From positions 1-44,641 of the forward strand of contig JAJRXD010000143.1 of assembly GCA_024276465.1 (NCBI GenBank): DNA of 44,641 nt. The letters run 5' to 3'. A program made the position numbers and the translations under genes. This DNA comes from Deltaproteobacteria bacterium (GTDB lineage Bacteria > Desulfobacterota > WTBG01 > CAIYCZ01 > CAIRTM01). The notes under the pieces were generated by a model. It saw nothing but the letters and a program-made list of their open reading frames with translations. It was not told the DNA's origin and did not search any database. The stretch's first letter is position 1, and every line of letters starts with the position of its first letter. Positions 1-7,202 of this stretch are shown here, in pieces.

Positions 1-152
1 AACTCTTTCTTAATACCCCGGGTAATGCCAAAAGGTCCTCCTGGACCGCCTACGTCTTCGCCAACTATAAACACATCAGGATCTCTTCTCATCTCTTCCG
101 CGATACCGTGATTTATTGCCCACTGAAAATTCAAGGCTTTTCTCTCAGACAT
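1..152 (-). CDS. 2-oxoacid dehydrogenase E1 component, beta subunit (N-terminal part, runs off the window)
   Basis: Only the first 50 residues lie in the window. They begin MSERKALNFQWAINHGIAEE and contain VFIVGEDVGG followed by a Gly/Pro-rich turn, which is the N-terminal signature of the beta subunit of thiamine-diphosphate E1 enzymes (pyruvate, branched-chain or acetoin type). The ATG at 150-152 is preceded by GGAGG at 161-165. The gene starts 67 bases after the stop of the E1 alpha gene on the same strand. The two subunits form the alpha2beta2 decarboxylase, with the beta chain completing the active site. The exact oxoacid substrate cannot be told from this fragment. Confidence 0.88.
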   Translation of the reverse strand, partial: MSERKALNFQWAINHGIAEEMRRDPDVFIVGEDVGGPGGPFGITRGIKKE

Positions 153-219
153 TTATATTTCCTCCAGTTAACAAATATTAATTTACAGCACTTATGTTTT
201 TATTTCACGAGTAAACAAA

Positions 220-1179
220 TTAAGCAAAAATGTCCTTATAAAGTTCCTCAACATCAGGCTGGGGGCTCTTTCTTGCGAATGCAACTGCTTCATCAATCTC
301 TTTTTGAGTTGCTTCTCTTATGGTCTGCATTGCCTTTACATCAAGAACACCCTCTTTTTTAAGCTTTTTTTCATACAGAACAATGGGGTCCTTTTTTAAC
401 CATTTTTCAAGCTCACCCTCTGGTCTGTAGTTGCAGGGGTCTCCCTCAAAGTGACCGTGGTGGCGGTAGGTCTTGCATTCAATCAAGTACGGCCCTTTCC
501 CGTCACGTGCATGTTTCACCGCTTTTGCCACTTCTGAATAGACAAGCTCCACATCATTTCCGTCAATGGTTACACCGGGGGCACCATATCCAGCTGCCCG
601 GTCAGCAACATTTTCAACAGCAATATGCACGGATTTGTGGGTCATCTGGGCATAGAGGTTAATGCTGCAGACAAAAATAACCGGGAGCTTCAAAGTTGCC
701 GCCATATTAAAAGACTCATGGAATGCTCCTGTTCCGGTTGCACCTTCACCGAAGAAGACGGCTGTAACATTCTTTGTTTTTTTGTATTTCTGTGCAAAAG
801 CAGTCCCGATGGCAAGCCTCATACCTTCCCCTACGATACCGTTAGACCCCATACACCCTGTTTTCACATCAGCAAAGTGCATAGACCCTGCCCTTCCCTT
901 GCAGCATCCGTCAATTCGACCGAAAAGTTCTGCCATCATGGGCTTCAGGTTGGCTCCTTTTGCTATAATGCAGCCGTGACCCCGGTGTGTTGTATAGATT
1001 GCATCTTCAAGGTCAAGGTTTGCGCATGTTCCTGCAGCTACCGCATCCTCGCCCTGTGACAGATGCAGAAAGCCGGGCATTTCTCCACCTGCAAAGATTT
1101 TTGTGGTTTCGTCCTCAAAGGTTCTTTGACGAACCATTCGTTTGTACAAGTCAGTTTTCAGATCTTTGCTAATTTTCAT
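220..1179 (-). CDS. Thiamine-diphosphate-dependent 2-oxoacid (acetoin-like) dehydrogenase E1, alpha subunit
   Basis: The 319-residue protein has the full length and motifs of a short E1 alpha chain: THRGHG near residue 65, the family segment GRAGSMHFAD, a GEGATGTGAFHE diphosphate/Mg-binding segment near 143, and YRHHGHFEGDPCNYR near 240. The last motif resembles acetoin dehydrogenase alpha chains more than pyruvate E1, but this is a judgement by eye. The usual ENN at the end of the ThDP motif reads SIN (VCSINLYAQ), so one family-typical Asn is missing. The start at 1177-1179 follows GGAGG with normal spacing. It sits last but one in a minus-strand operon with acyl-CoA dehydrogenase and MaoC-type genes. 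E2 and E3 are not in the window. Confidence 0.9.
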   Translation of the reverse strand: MKISKDLKTDLYKRMVRQRTFEDETTKIFAGGEMPGFLHLSQGEDAVAAGTCANLDLEDAIYTTHRGHGCIIAKGANLKPMMAELFGRIDGCCKGRAGSMHFADVKTGCMGSNGIVGEGMRLAIGTAFAQKYKKTKNVTAVFFGEGATGTGAFHESFNMAATLKLPVIFVCSINLYAQMTHKSVHIAVENVADRAAGYGAPGVTIDGNDVELVYSEVAKAVKHARDGKGPYLIECKTYRHHGHFEGDPCNYRPEGELEKWLKKDPIVLYEKKLKKEGVLDVKAMQTIREATQKEIDEAVAFARKSPQPDVEELYKDIFA

Positions 1180-1293
1180 TTAATATCCTCCAGATACTGT
1201 AAGAATAAAAATATTTAAAACCGGAACCTAAGAAAATTTACATAGATCCCGGCTTTGAGTAGAGCAGGTTCTTTTTTGTTTCTCATTTACAGG

Positions 1294-1494
1294 TTATGGA
1301 ACTGCTATTTCAGCTGTCCCTTTAACACAGGGGGCACCATCCTGATCCTGTATCTGCATATCACAGACAAGGATGTTTTTTTCACCATCGGTTTTCTTTT
1401 CTTTTACAACCAGGCTGCTTGAAATGGTCATGCCGGGCTTTACCGGCGCTCTGAACTGAAGGTCAATGGTGGTGCCTTCAACTGGCCAGCTTGT
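1294..1494 (-). pseudogene. Remainder of the MaoC-type gene, in frame after the ochre codon
   Basis: Reading straight through the TAA at 1495-1497 gives TSWPVEGTTIDLQF, RAPVKPGMTISSSLVVKEKK and so on to GTAEIAVP, ending at a TAA at 1294-1296. RAPVKPGMTI and VVKEKK...G are typical of the C-terminal half of MaoC domains, so this belongs to the upstream gene. No frameshift is needed, since both parts share one frame over 141 sense codons from the ATG at 1716. No convincing restart signal exists inside this piece. A single base change (for example CAA to TAA) or a base-calling error would explain it. Confidence 0.75.
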
Positions 1495-1716
1495 TTACTG
1501 TATCGTACATACAGCCTGAAGAACAGGCTCAACGTTGATGGTTCCGTGAGCTATAGTTCCCTTGAAAACAGGGTGATCTTTCATGCCCTCAACATCAACG
1601 TGAAGCGTATTGTAGTCACCACAAATGTCAGCATACTCGTTTATGAGATCCTGAGTAACCGACAGGCTTTTTGATGGTAGAACATCTCCTGTGTTTAAAC
1701 TTGCAAAATCAGCCAT
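1495..1716 (-). CDS. MaoC-type (R)-specific enoyl-CoA hydratase, catalytic hot-dog subunit, interrupted by an in-frame TAA
   Basis: The reading frame from the ATG at 1714-1716 (MADFASLNTG, RBS GGAGGA at 1721-1726) encodes a hot-dog fold with the hydratase motif CGDYNTLHVD and, downstream, FKGTIAHGTIN, which supply the expected Asp/His active site. The frame stops at a TAA (1495-1497) after VLQAVCTIQ, giving only about 73 residues. The rest of the domain is encoded in the same frame immediately downstream (see the next entry). An upstream ATG at 1740 is possible but has no ribosome binding site. The gene lies 32 bases after a non-catalytic hot-dog partner, so the pair probably formed a heterodimeric hydratase like mycobacterial HadAB/HadBC. 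As it stands the product would be truncated. Confidence 0.8.
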   Translation of the reverse strand: MADFASLNTGDVLPSKSLSVTQDLINEYADICGDYNTLHVDVEGMKDHPVFKGTIAHGTINVEPVLQAVCTIQ

Positions 1717-1748
1717 TTTTTCCTCCTTTATATATAACAAAGTAAAGT

Positions 1749-2225
1749 TTACTTCATGGTTTTCGGCAACAGGAAACTCATCTGAATATCTGTAATCTTT
1801 TCATTGTTCTGGTTCGTTGCATTCATATTAATATAGAGAAATTTATTAATTCTGACTTTGCCGTCTTTTTCCTTTTTGACCTCTTTTTTATCCGCAATGG
1901 AAAGCCCTGTTGTAATCGTATCACCAGTTTTTGCAGGTTTGTAAAAAGTAATCCTGTCCCCTGCTCTTATAGCCTGGTCAATAAAGACTTTACGGTCCCA
2001 GCATATCCTAAGCCCAAAAATATAGATCATGCCTACCGGAACGTTAACCTCACCTGTATTGGGGTCACCCATAAGCTTTGCAAATTTTTCAACCTCTTGT
2101 TTTGTAATTTTGTACGTTCCACCCCCACAGTCCGAGCCTGGTTCCATTTCAGCAAACGTCAAATCAGCAAGCATCTTATCAGGTCCAAAGCCTGAAATTA
2201 AATCCGTATTAAACTTCTGCTCCAT
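1749..2225 (-). CDS. FAS1-like dehydratase domain / MaoC N-terminal-type hot-dog protein
   Basis: A 158-residue single hot-dog protein. The segment KLMGDPNTGEVNVPVGMIY occupies the place of the hydratase motif but lacks the catalytic Asp...His pair, as in the structural (HadA/HadC-like) half of heterodimeric (R)-enoyl-CoA hydratases. The pattern of AGDRITFYKPAKTGDTITT followed by a basic strand is typical of the family. Its start at 2223-2225 has a GGGAGG ribosome binding site. It precedes the catalytic MaoC gene by 32 bases, which fits an obligate heterodimer acting on the product of the adjacent acyl-CoA dehydrogenase. The substrate chain length is unknown. Confidence 0.8.
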   Translation of the reverse strand: MEQKFNTDLISGFGPDKMLADLTFAEMEPGSDCGGGTYKITKQEVEKFAKLMGDPNTGEVNVPVGMIYIFGLRICWDRKVFIDQAIRAGDRITFYKPAKTGDTITTGLSIADKKEVKKEKDGKVRINKFLYINMNATNQNNEKITDIQMSFLLPKTMK

Positions 2226-2393
2226 TCTCTTACCTCCCTTTTATAGATTAAGTAAAGTCTATGTTTTTCATCCTGCTTGCACCAGAGCAGGCTGTGATTT
2301 TCATCTTGTTGGGCTAATAACCGGCAGGTTCTTTCAAAATGCCTGGCACAGAATGGAAAAACGCAGAGCGGGACATAAACTTTCTGAAAACGA

Positions 2394-2430
2394 AACCAGG
2401 CTCCTGCTTAATTTCTGCAGGAGCCTGGTT
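2394..2430 (-). terminator. Strong intercistronic hairpin (14-bp perfect stem) just after the acyl-CoA dehydrogenase stop
   Basis: AACCAGGCTCCTGC and GCAGGAGCCTGGTT are perfect inverted repeats with a 9-base loop, lying 10 bases past the acyl-CoA dehydrogenase stop codon (minus strand). The 3' side on the minus strand reads TTTCGTTTTC, an interrupted T tract, so it may be a partial terminator or a hairpin that protects the upstream message. Either would make expression of the dehydrogenase differ from that of the hydratase/E1 genes downstream. Confidence 0.6.
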
Positions 2431-2440
2431 GCCGCAACAA

Positions 2441-3685
2441 TCAATAAGATTTTTTCTGGCCTAACATTACCTGCCCGATATAGTTTTTGCTCATTTCATT
2501 GGTGATAGGTGCAAAGACAAGTTGTCTGATATCCCTGTAATAGCGCTGTATATGATATTCCATGGTAAACCCGTACCCGGCAAGAATTCTCATTGCCTTG
2601 TCAGTGCATCTGAATGCTGCATCAGAAGTATACATCTTTGCCATGCTTGCAATAACTCCCACATTGGGATCTGTAGGATTATTGGCCTGCATCCATGCAG
2701 CTTTATAGGTAATAAGGCGAGAAAGCTCGATCTCTGTAGCCATTTCAACAAGCTGATGCTGAATTGCCTGAAACTGACCGATCGGTTTACCAAAGGCCTC
2801 ACGTTCGAGTGCATACTGGTTTGCCTCCTCAAGACATCCCTGTGCAAGTCCCACACAGATAGCTGAACAAACAATGCGTTCATTATTCAGGGTTGTCAGT
2901 AAATTATAAAAGCCCTTACCCCTTTCCCCTAACATCTGATCCTGAGTCAGTTTAACATCTTCAAAAGAAACTTCAAAAGATGCCAGGATGTGGCTTCCGA
3001 GCTTTTTAATCTTGTGATAGGTTATCCCTTGAGAGAACGGCTGATTCAGCAGATCACCATCAGTTTCCTGCCGGCCAATATTATCTCTGTCGATCAGGAA
3101 AATAGTCAGGCCCCGGGCAGGTTTGCCTTCCACATCGTCAGTACGGCAGATCAAAATATCAGTATTTGCAACATGGATACCTGTAGTAAAGATCTTTGCA
3201 CCATTGGCAAGGAATGTACCATCAGGCTGCTCAACTGCCCGTGTCTTTAATGCGCCTAAAACGTCTGTTCCACCGCCCGGCTCAGTGAGTGAAAGTGCAA
3301 AATTCCAGTCACCTGCGATAAGCTTGGGCAGGTAATTCTGTTTTTGTTCGTCAGTACCGTAATGCAGAATAGACATGCCTCCAAAACAAACACCTGTCAG
3401 ATAAGCAAGACCCATGGCTGAAAAGCTGTTTGAAATCTCCTCAGTGATAAGTGTTTCGTCAATTATGTTTCCACCTGTTCCACCATATTCCTCGGGGAAA
3501 CAGGCGCCAAGAATCCCCTCATTGCCTAATTTTTTCCATACTTCAACAGGAAAATGGTTTGCTTCATCCCATTCGCCTATTTTGTCCTTGGGGCACTCTT
3601 TTTCCTTGAATTTTTTCAGCATGTCTATCATCATTTTCTGCTCTTCTGAAAGCCCGAAATCTGTTGGAATCATAAAATCTGCCAT
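2441..3685 (-). CDS. Acyl-CoA dehydrogenase (isovaleryl/long-chain-type active site)
   Basis: A 414-residue flavoprotein of normal acyl-CoA dehydrogenase length. It shows the N-terminal helical domain with EEYGGTGG (about 65-72), the FAD-contacting LTEPGGGTDV (133-142), the middle beta domain, and the C-terminal EREAFGKPIGQFQAIQH and RILAGYGFTMEYHIQRYYRD. The usual catalytic Glu of the C-terminal EGT motif is replaced: the segment reads FAPITNEM, with Pro393 at that position. Instead Glu269 in NNERIV aligns with the alternative base used by isovaleryl- and long-chain acyl-CoA dehydrogenases. This assignment is inferred by alignment from memory. The ATG has a GAGGAGA ribosome binding site. It is the first gene of the minus-strand operon leading to E1 beta; the oxidised enoyl-CoA would be hydrated by the hot-dog pair downstream. 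Confidence 0.92.
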   Translation of the reverse strand: MADFMIPTDFGLSEEQKMMIDMLKKFKEKECPKDKIGEWDEANHFPVEVWKKLGNEGILGACFPEEYGGTGGNIIDETLITEEISNSFSAMGLAYLTGVCFGGMSILHYGTDEQKQNYLPKLIAGDWNFALSLTEPGGGTDVLGALKTRAVEQPDGTFLANGAKIFTTGIHVANTDILICRTDDVEGKPARGLTIFLIDRDNIGRQETDGDLLNQPFSQGITYHKIKKLGSHILASFEVSFEDVKLTQDQMLGERGKGFYNLLTTLNNERIVCSAICVGLAQGCLEEANQYALEREAFGKPIGQFQAIQHQLVEMATEIELSRLITYKAAWMQANNPTDPNVGVIASMAKMYTSDAAFRCTDKAMRILAGYGFTMEYHIQRYYRDIRQLVFAPITNEMSKNYIGQVMLGQKKSY

Positions 3686-3840
3686 TTGTGATTCTCCTCT
3701 CTTGCAAAGGTTATAAATTTTAAAATATTTATTCTAAGGGCACAATACATGCCAAAAAAGCATCTCTCAGAATTCAATAATTCAGCGGTATTTCAATATA
3801 TTACACATAACAAACATTTTTTCTTCTGTCCTGTTGAAAT

Positions 3841-3905
3841 ATCAGCTGTCAATTTGACAATTCAGCCTGTTTAATACAACACTAATTGACATGTTGACAA
3901 CAAAT
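3841..3905 (-). promoter_or_regulatory. Probable promoter/operator cluster for the acyl-CoA dehydrogenase operon
   Basis: Two operator-like sites lie about 155-215 bases upstream of the dehydrogenase start. One is the perfect palindrome TGTCAATTTGACA (3848-3860); the other is a TTGACA direct pair, TTGACATGTTGACA (3886-3899). Both neighbour the word ATCAGCTG. On the minus strand TTGTCA with GTATTA 17 bases downstream could be a promoter overlapped by these sites. A TetR-type fatty-acid regulator would be a natural partner, but no regulator gene is adjacent, so that is inference. Confidence 0.35.
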
Positions 3906-3988
3906 CAGCTGGTGTTTTTGTGCTTCAGCCAGGAGATTTTGATATCACCCATCTCCATCTTTGTCAAGAAAATTAAGAGTTTCTAATC

Positions 3989-4072
3989 TTTTAACCCAGA
4001 TATTCCAACAGACATCTGCTGCGGAACAAAACCCCCTGCTGTCCCGCACAGCGGGATTTAACGATTTTGCTC
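3989..4072 (-). repeat. Dispersed intergenic repeat, copy 1
   Basis: Read on the minus strand this stretch closely matches 12367-12449 on the plus strand: an AGCAAAATCGT start, a TCCCGC-nnn-GCGGGA hairpin, a GGGTTTTGT block, a CCGCAG-AGATG block and a final TCTGGGTTAAA. The hairpin stem is identical in both copies and only its 3-base loop varies. The middle 15-20 bases differ. No coding potential is seen. Confidence 0.75.
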
Positions 4073-4191
4073 TTTAACATATCTATTGATATGCCTGCAT
4101 ATCAAAACCGTTCCAACAGCGCGTTCCGGTGAGGGTTTTTGCCCCTCGTTATGATCTCTACTGCAATATATGGGTTTAACTTCAGCTTAAC

Positions 4192-4515
4192 TCAGACAGT
4201 TTTTGTAACCTCAGTTATCCAGTTAAGATATTCCTTTGACCCATCCTGTATGGGAGTAAAAACAATTTCAGGAACTTCATAGCTGTGCAGTTTTTTTACT
4301 TCCCTGACCAGTTCAGGGAAAATCCGTGCCGTGGTTTTTGCTGTTAACAATACCTCTTCATCATTGCAGATTTTTCCCTCCCACCAGTAAAGGGATTTAA
4401 TCTGAGAGATAATGTTCACACAAGCTGCAAGCCTTTTTTCCACCAGGCGATTTGCAATCAGATCAGCCTCCTGGCTGGAGGATGCTGTCATGAACACAAT
4501 TCCTTTATCTGTCAT
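4192..4515 (-). CDS. cutA: Divalent-cation tolerance protein CutA
   Basis: A 107-residue protein with the family hallmarks: AACVNII near residue 30, LYWWEGKI near 42-49, EEVLLTAKT, and HSYEVPEIVFTPI near 82-94. The length is normal for this trimeric, ferredoxin-fold cytoplasmic protein, which binds divalent metals; its physiological role is uncertain in bacteria generally. The start at 4513-4515 has AGGAGA upstream. It is the last gene of the argS-SPOR-cutA group on the minus strand, 33 bases after the SPOR gene. Confidence 0.93.
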   Translation of the reverse strand: MTDKGIVFMTASSSQEADLIANRLVEKRLAACVNIISQIKSLYWWEGKICNDEEVLLTAKTTARIFPELVREVKKLHSYEVPEIVFTPIQDGSKEYLNWITEVTKTV

Positions 4516-4548
4516 AATTGGATGTCTCCTGCTCTTATCAGGGGTTAA

Positions 4549-5193
4549 CTACCTGGATGTTATAAAGGCTGACAGGTTTTCCTTTTTCTGGAGCATTTCT
4601 GCAATTTCCTGTGCTTTGCCAAGTTCTTTATATCTGCCTATTCTTACTCTGTAGACAGTGCCCCTGCCTGAGATATGCACCTCTGAGATATGGGGCTCAT
4701 ATCCCTTCTCAGCCAGTTTTTCAGCAAAACCCCTTGCTCTTTCTGATTTTTTAAACGATCCTACCTGAATCCGGTAAGTAAGCCCGGCAGGGGAAGAACC
4801 GGTAATTTCCCCTGAAATTTTTATCTTATCTCTTTTTTCAGCACTTTCTTTGTTTTTGTTTCTTGTCCGTTTAATTGACAACAGCTTCTTTTCCCTCTGT
4901 CTGTCAATAGATCTGTTTTCCTGTTCTGTTTTTTTCAGGGTTTCAAAAAAACTCTGGTATGATTCAAGGGAGAATTTTTCAAGCCGGGCGCTGTTAATAC
5001 CAGCAGCCGGCTTTTCACTGCTGTCAAAAAGGAAGAATTTTTTCAGCGAAGGCTTTTGGGAATATTTTTTAGCAAAAAAATCAACAGCATAGCCGGCTAA
5101 AAAAAGCACACTGACAGTCAGTGTCACCCCGAATATGATTTTTGCTGACCTTTTTATTTTGCTGACCTTTTTATTTTGCTTTTTTTTAGCCAT
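4549..5193 (-). CDS. SPOR-domain membrane protein
   Basis: A 214-residue bitopic protein. A lysine-rich cytoplasmic N-terminus (about 1-17) is followed by one transmembrane segment (about 18-40), a basic/charged linker, and a C-terminal SPOR domain (about 138-214). The SPOR domain is visible from YRIQVGSFKK and from the second repeat YRVRIGRYKELGKAQEIAEM. SPOR domains bind septal peptidoglycan lacking stem peptides, so a role in division or the cell wall is likely. It starts 12 bases after argS with no strong ribosome binding site, suggesting translational coupling to argS. Confidence 0.88.
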   Translation of the reverse strand: MAKKKQNKKVSKIKRSAKIIFGVTLTVSVLFLAGYAVDFFAKKYSQKPSLKKFFLFDSSEKPAAGINSARLEKFSLESYQSFFETLKKTEQENRSIDRQREKKLLSIKRTRNKNKESAEKRDKIKISGEITGSSPAGLTYRIQVGSFKKSERARGFAEKLAEKGYEPHISEVHISGRGTVYRVRIGRYKELGKAQEIAEMLQKKENLSAFITSR

Positions 5194-5205
5194 AAAAAAA
5201 CAATA

Positions 5206-6870
5206 CTACATTTTTTGCGGAGAACTTACTCCTAAAAGAGACAATCCGTTTTTCAGCACTGTTTTGATGGAGTTCATCAGGTAAAGGCGCGCACTGCTTA
5301 AATCCTGCTGGTCTGTTATTACCCTGTGCTTATTATAATAACTGTGAAACTGCCCTACGAGTTCAAGCAGGTATGTGGCTATGCGGTGGGGTTCACAAGT
5401 CCTGGCACTGCCTTCAACAACCCATGGAAACTGTGAAAGTTTTTTTATCAGACCGGTTTCTTCCGGAGTTGAAAGCTGTTCAGTCTTAATAGCTGAAAAT
5501 GCAGGAAGATCCAAACCTTTTTCCTCTGCAAATGATATTATGCTGCAGATGCGTGCATGTGCATATTGAACATAATAGACAGGATTTTCATCGCTTTGCT
5601 TTTTAGCAACCCCAAGGTCAAAATCAAGCTGAGCATCAGAGCGCCTTGTGAGGAAAATAAACCTGGCAGCATCTTTGCCGACCTCATCAATAACTTCCTT
5701 CAAGGTTACAAACTCACCTGACCGTGTTGACATTGCAACAGGATGACCGTCACGAAGGAGGCTTACAAGCTGAACCAGAATCACATGTAATGCATCTTCG
5801 GGAAGCTCAAGAGCTTTAAGAACCGATCTGATACGGGGCACGTATCCGTGGTGGTCTGCTCCCCATATGTCAATAACTTTTTTAAATCCCCTTTTAAACT
5901 TGTTCATGTGATAGGCAATATCAGAAGCAAAATATGTTGTGTTTCCGTTATCTTTTACAATGACGCGGTCCTTGTCATCACCAAATGAGGTGGATTGAAA
6001 CCAGAGTGCATTATCTTTATCATAAAACAGCCCTTTTTTTTTGAAATGTTCAATTGATTCCCCGACCTCACCATTATCAAAAAGCTCTTTCTCGGAAAAC
6101 CAGTTTTCAAAATGTACTCCAAAGGCCTCCAAATCACCGGCTATGCCATTCAGGATATGTTTCGATGCAAACCCGGTAAGGAAAGTAACTGCTTCATCCT
6201 CATCAGCATCCAAAAACCGTTTGCCATGTTTTAGAATAACTTCTTTTGCTATATCAAAAATATAGTCTCCCCTGTAAAGGTCGTCAGGAAAAACAATATC
6301 CTGTTTCAGAAGCTGAAGATATCTTATGTACACGGATTTTCCAAGATTTTGCATCTGGTTGCCAACATCATTAATGTAATATTCCTTCTCCACGCTGTAT
6401 CCTGCAAACCCCAGGATGTTTGCGACTGCATCTCCTACAGCAGCACCCCTGCCATGTCCGATATGGAGGGGCCCTGTTGGATTTGCACTCACAAATTCCA
6501 CCATTATTTTTTCACCTTTTCCGATATCCGAAGCCCCATAAGAAGCGCCTGCCTTTTCAATATCTTTAAGAACATTGTGCCAGACATTGCTTTTCAGATA
6601 AAAGTTTATAAATCCCGGGCCTGCAATCTCTGTTTTCTCTACAATATTTCTGTCGTGGGTTAACCTGGAAATAAGTGCTTTTGCAATCTCTTTTGGCGGT
6701 TTTTTCTCCTGCTTTGCCAATAGCATTGCCAGGTTTGCGGCCAAATCGCCATGTCCTCTGTTTCGGGGGACCTCAACTGCAAACTCAGGCATGTTTTTGC
6801 TCTGCAGGATTCCCTCCTTCCGGCATTCCAGAAATGCTTCCCCCAGCTTTTTTTTAACAAGTTCTTTCAT
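5206..6870 (-). CDS. argS: Arginyl-tRNA synthetase
   Basis: A complete 554-residue class I synthetase that charges tRNA-Arg. The N-terminal additional domain (about 1-115) contains RNRGHGDLAANLAM. The Rossmann core carries SANPTGPLHIGHGRG, with HIGH at 136-139, and the conserved IWGADHHGYVPR. The KMSKS loop is the degenerate MSTRSGEF form usual for ArgRS. The anticodon-binding alpha domain has YAHARICSI and ends GLSLLGVSSPQKM, the expected C-terminus. The ATG at 6868-6870 is preceded by a modest AAGGGA. It heads the argS-SPOR-cutA unit. Confidence 0.97.
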   Translation of the reverse strand: MKELVKKKLGEAFLECRKEGILQSKNMPEFAVEVPRNRGHGDLAANLAMLLAKQEKKPPKEIAKALISRLTHDRNIVEKTEIAGPGFINFYLKSNVWHNVLKDIEKAGASYGASDIGKGEKIMVEFVSANPTGPLHIGHGRGAAVGDAVANILGFAGYSVEKEYYINDVGNQMQNLGKSVYIRYLQLLKQDIVFPDDLYRGDYIFDIAKEVILKHGKRFLDADEDEAVTFLTGFASKHILNGIAGDLEAFGVHFENWFSEKELFDNGEVGESIEHFKKKGLFYDKDNALWFQSTSFGDDKDRVIVKDNGNTTYFASDIAYHMNKFKRGFKKVIDIWGADHHGYVPRIRSVLKALELPEDALHVILVQLVSLLRDGHPVAMSTRSGEFVTLKEVIDEVGKDAARFIFLTRRSDAQLDFDLGVAKKQSDENPVYYVQYAHARICSIISFAEEKGLDLPAFSAIKTEQLSTPEETGLIKKLSQFPWVVEGSARTCEPHRIATYLLELVGQFHSYYNKHRVITDQQDLSSARLYLMNSIKTVLKNGLSLLGVSSPQKM

Positions 6871-6890
6871 TTTTGTTGTTTTTCCCTTAG

Positions 6891-6906
6891 CCCCGGTCTG
6901 TCGGGG
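6891..6906. repeat. Short GC hairpin in the argS leader
   Basis: CCCCG-gtctgt-CGGGG, a 5-bp stem 21 bases upstream of the argS start codon. A similar CCCCGG-tttg-CCGGGG hairpin occurs at 9741-9756 after the GH13 gene, so it may be a tiny repeated unit. Confidence 0.4.
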
Positions 6907-6939
6907 TGGTTGTCCAATTTCCTGTTACGACAAAATATA

Positions 6940-6968
6940 TTTTTATCTCCATCATCAACTTTAGTCAA
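6940..6968 (-). promoter_or_regulatory. Candidate sigma-70 promoter of argS
   Basis: On the minus strand TTGACT (6963-6968), a 17-base spacer and TAAAAA (6940-6945) form a plausible -35/-10 pair, about 65-70 bases upstream of the argS start codon. The rest of the 330-base gap to the divergent DUF763 gene shows no gene. Confidence 0.4.
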
Positions 6969-7202
6969 GTTCATAAATGCAGTTACAAATAAGTTGACAG
7001 TTATTAAAAATCCCACTAATGATTTCAGTAGAAAGAATTATTGTCTCCTTCGTGGTATAGAGCAGCATTCCTGCCTGGTTTAAAACCCCGGCTTTCCCTG
7101 CTATAGACGGTGTCCTGGACAGGCGGAGAGTGTTTGCTGAATCGGGGGGTGGCAGTTCAAGTCAAGCGCTAATCAAATCCCTGGTTTAAGATAAAAACTC
7201 AA

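Larger units (their letters stand above)
3686..4191. other. Intergenic region upstream of the acyl-CoA dehydrogenase operon
   Basis: I see no gene here. It holds a cluster of TTGACA/TGTCAA motifs (3841-3905), a dispersed repeat (3989-4072) and a 20-base palindrome, TTGATATGC-CT-GCATATCAA, at 4086-4105. A short GC hairpin, GAGGG-loop-CCCTC, around 4130-4150 might help end the cutA transcript but has no T tract. Confidence 0.6.

Noticed and set aside
1490-1500. Selenocysteine or pyrrolysine decoding at the interrupted MaoC codon
   Set aside because: The codon is TAA, which neither system uses (TGA and TAG respectively).
7150-7180. T-loop-like GTTCAAGTC suggesting a tRNA
   Set aside because: The flanking five-base stem does not pair and no anticodon or acceptor arm can be built.
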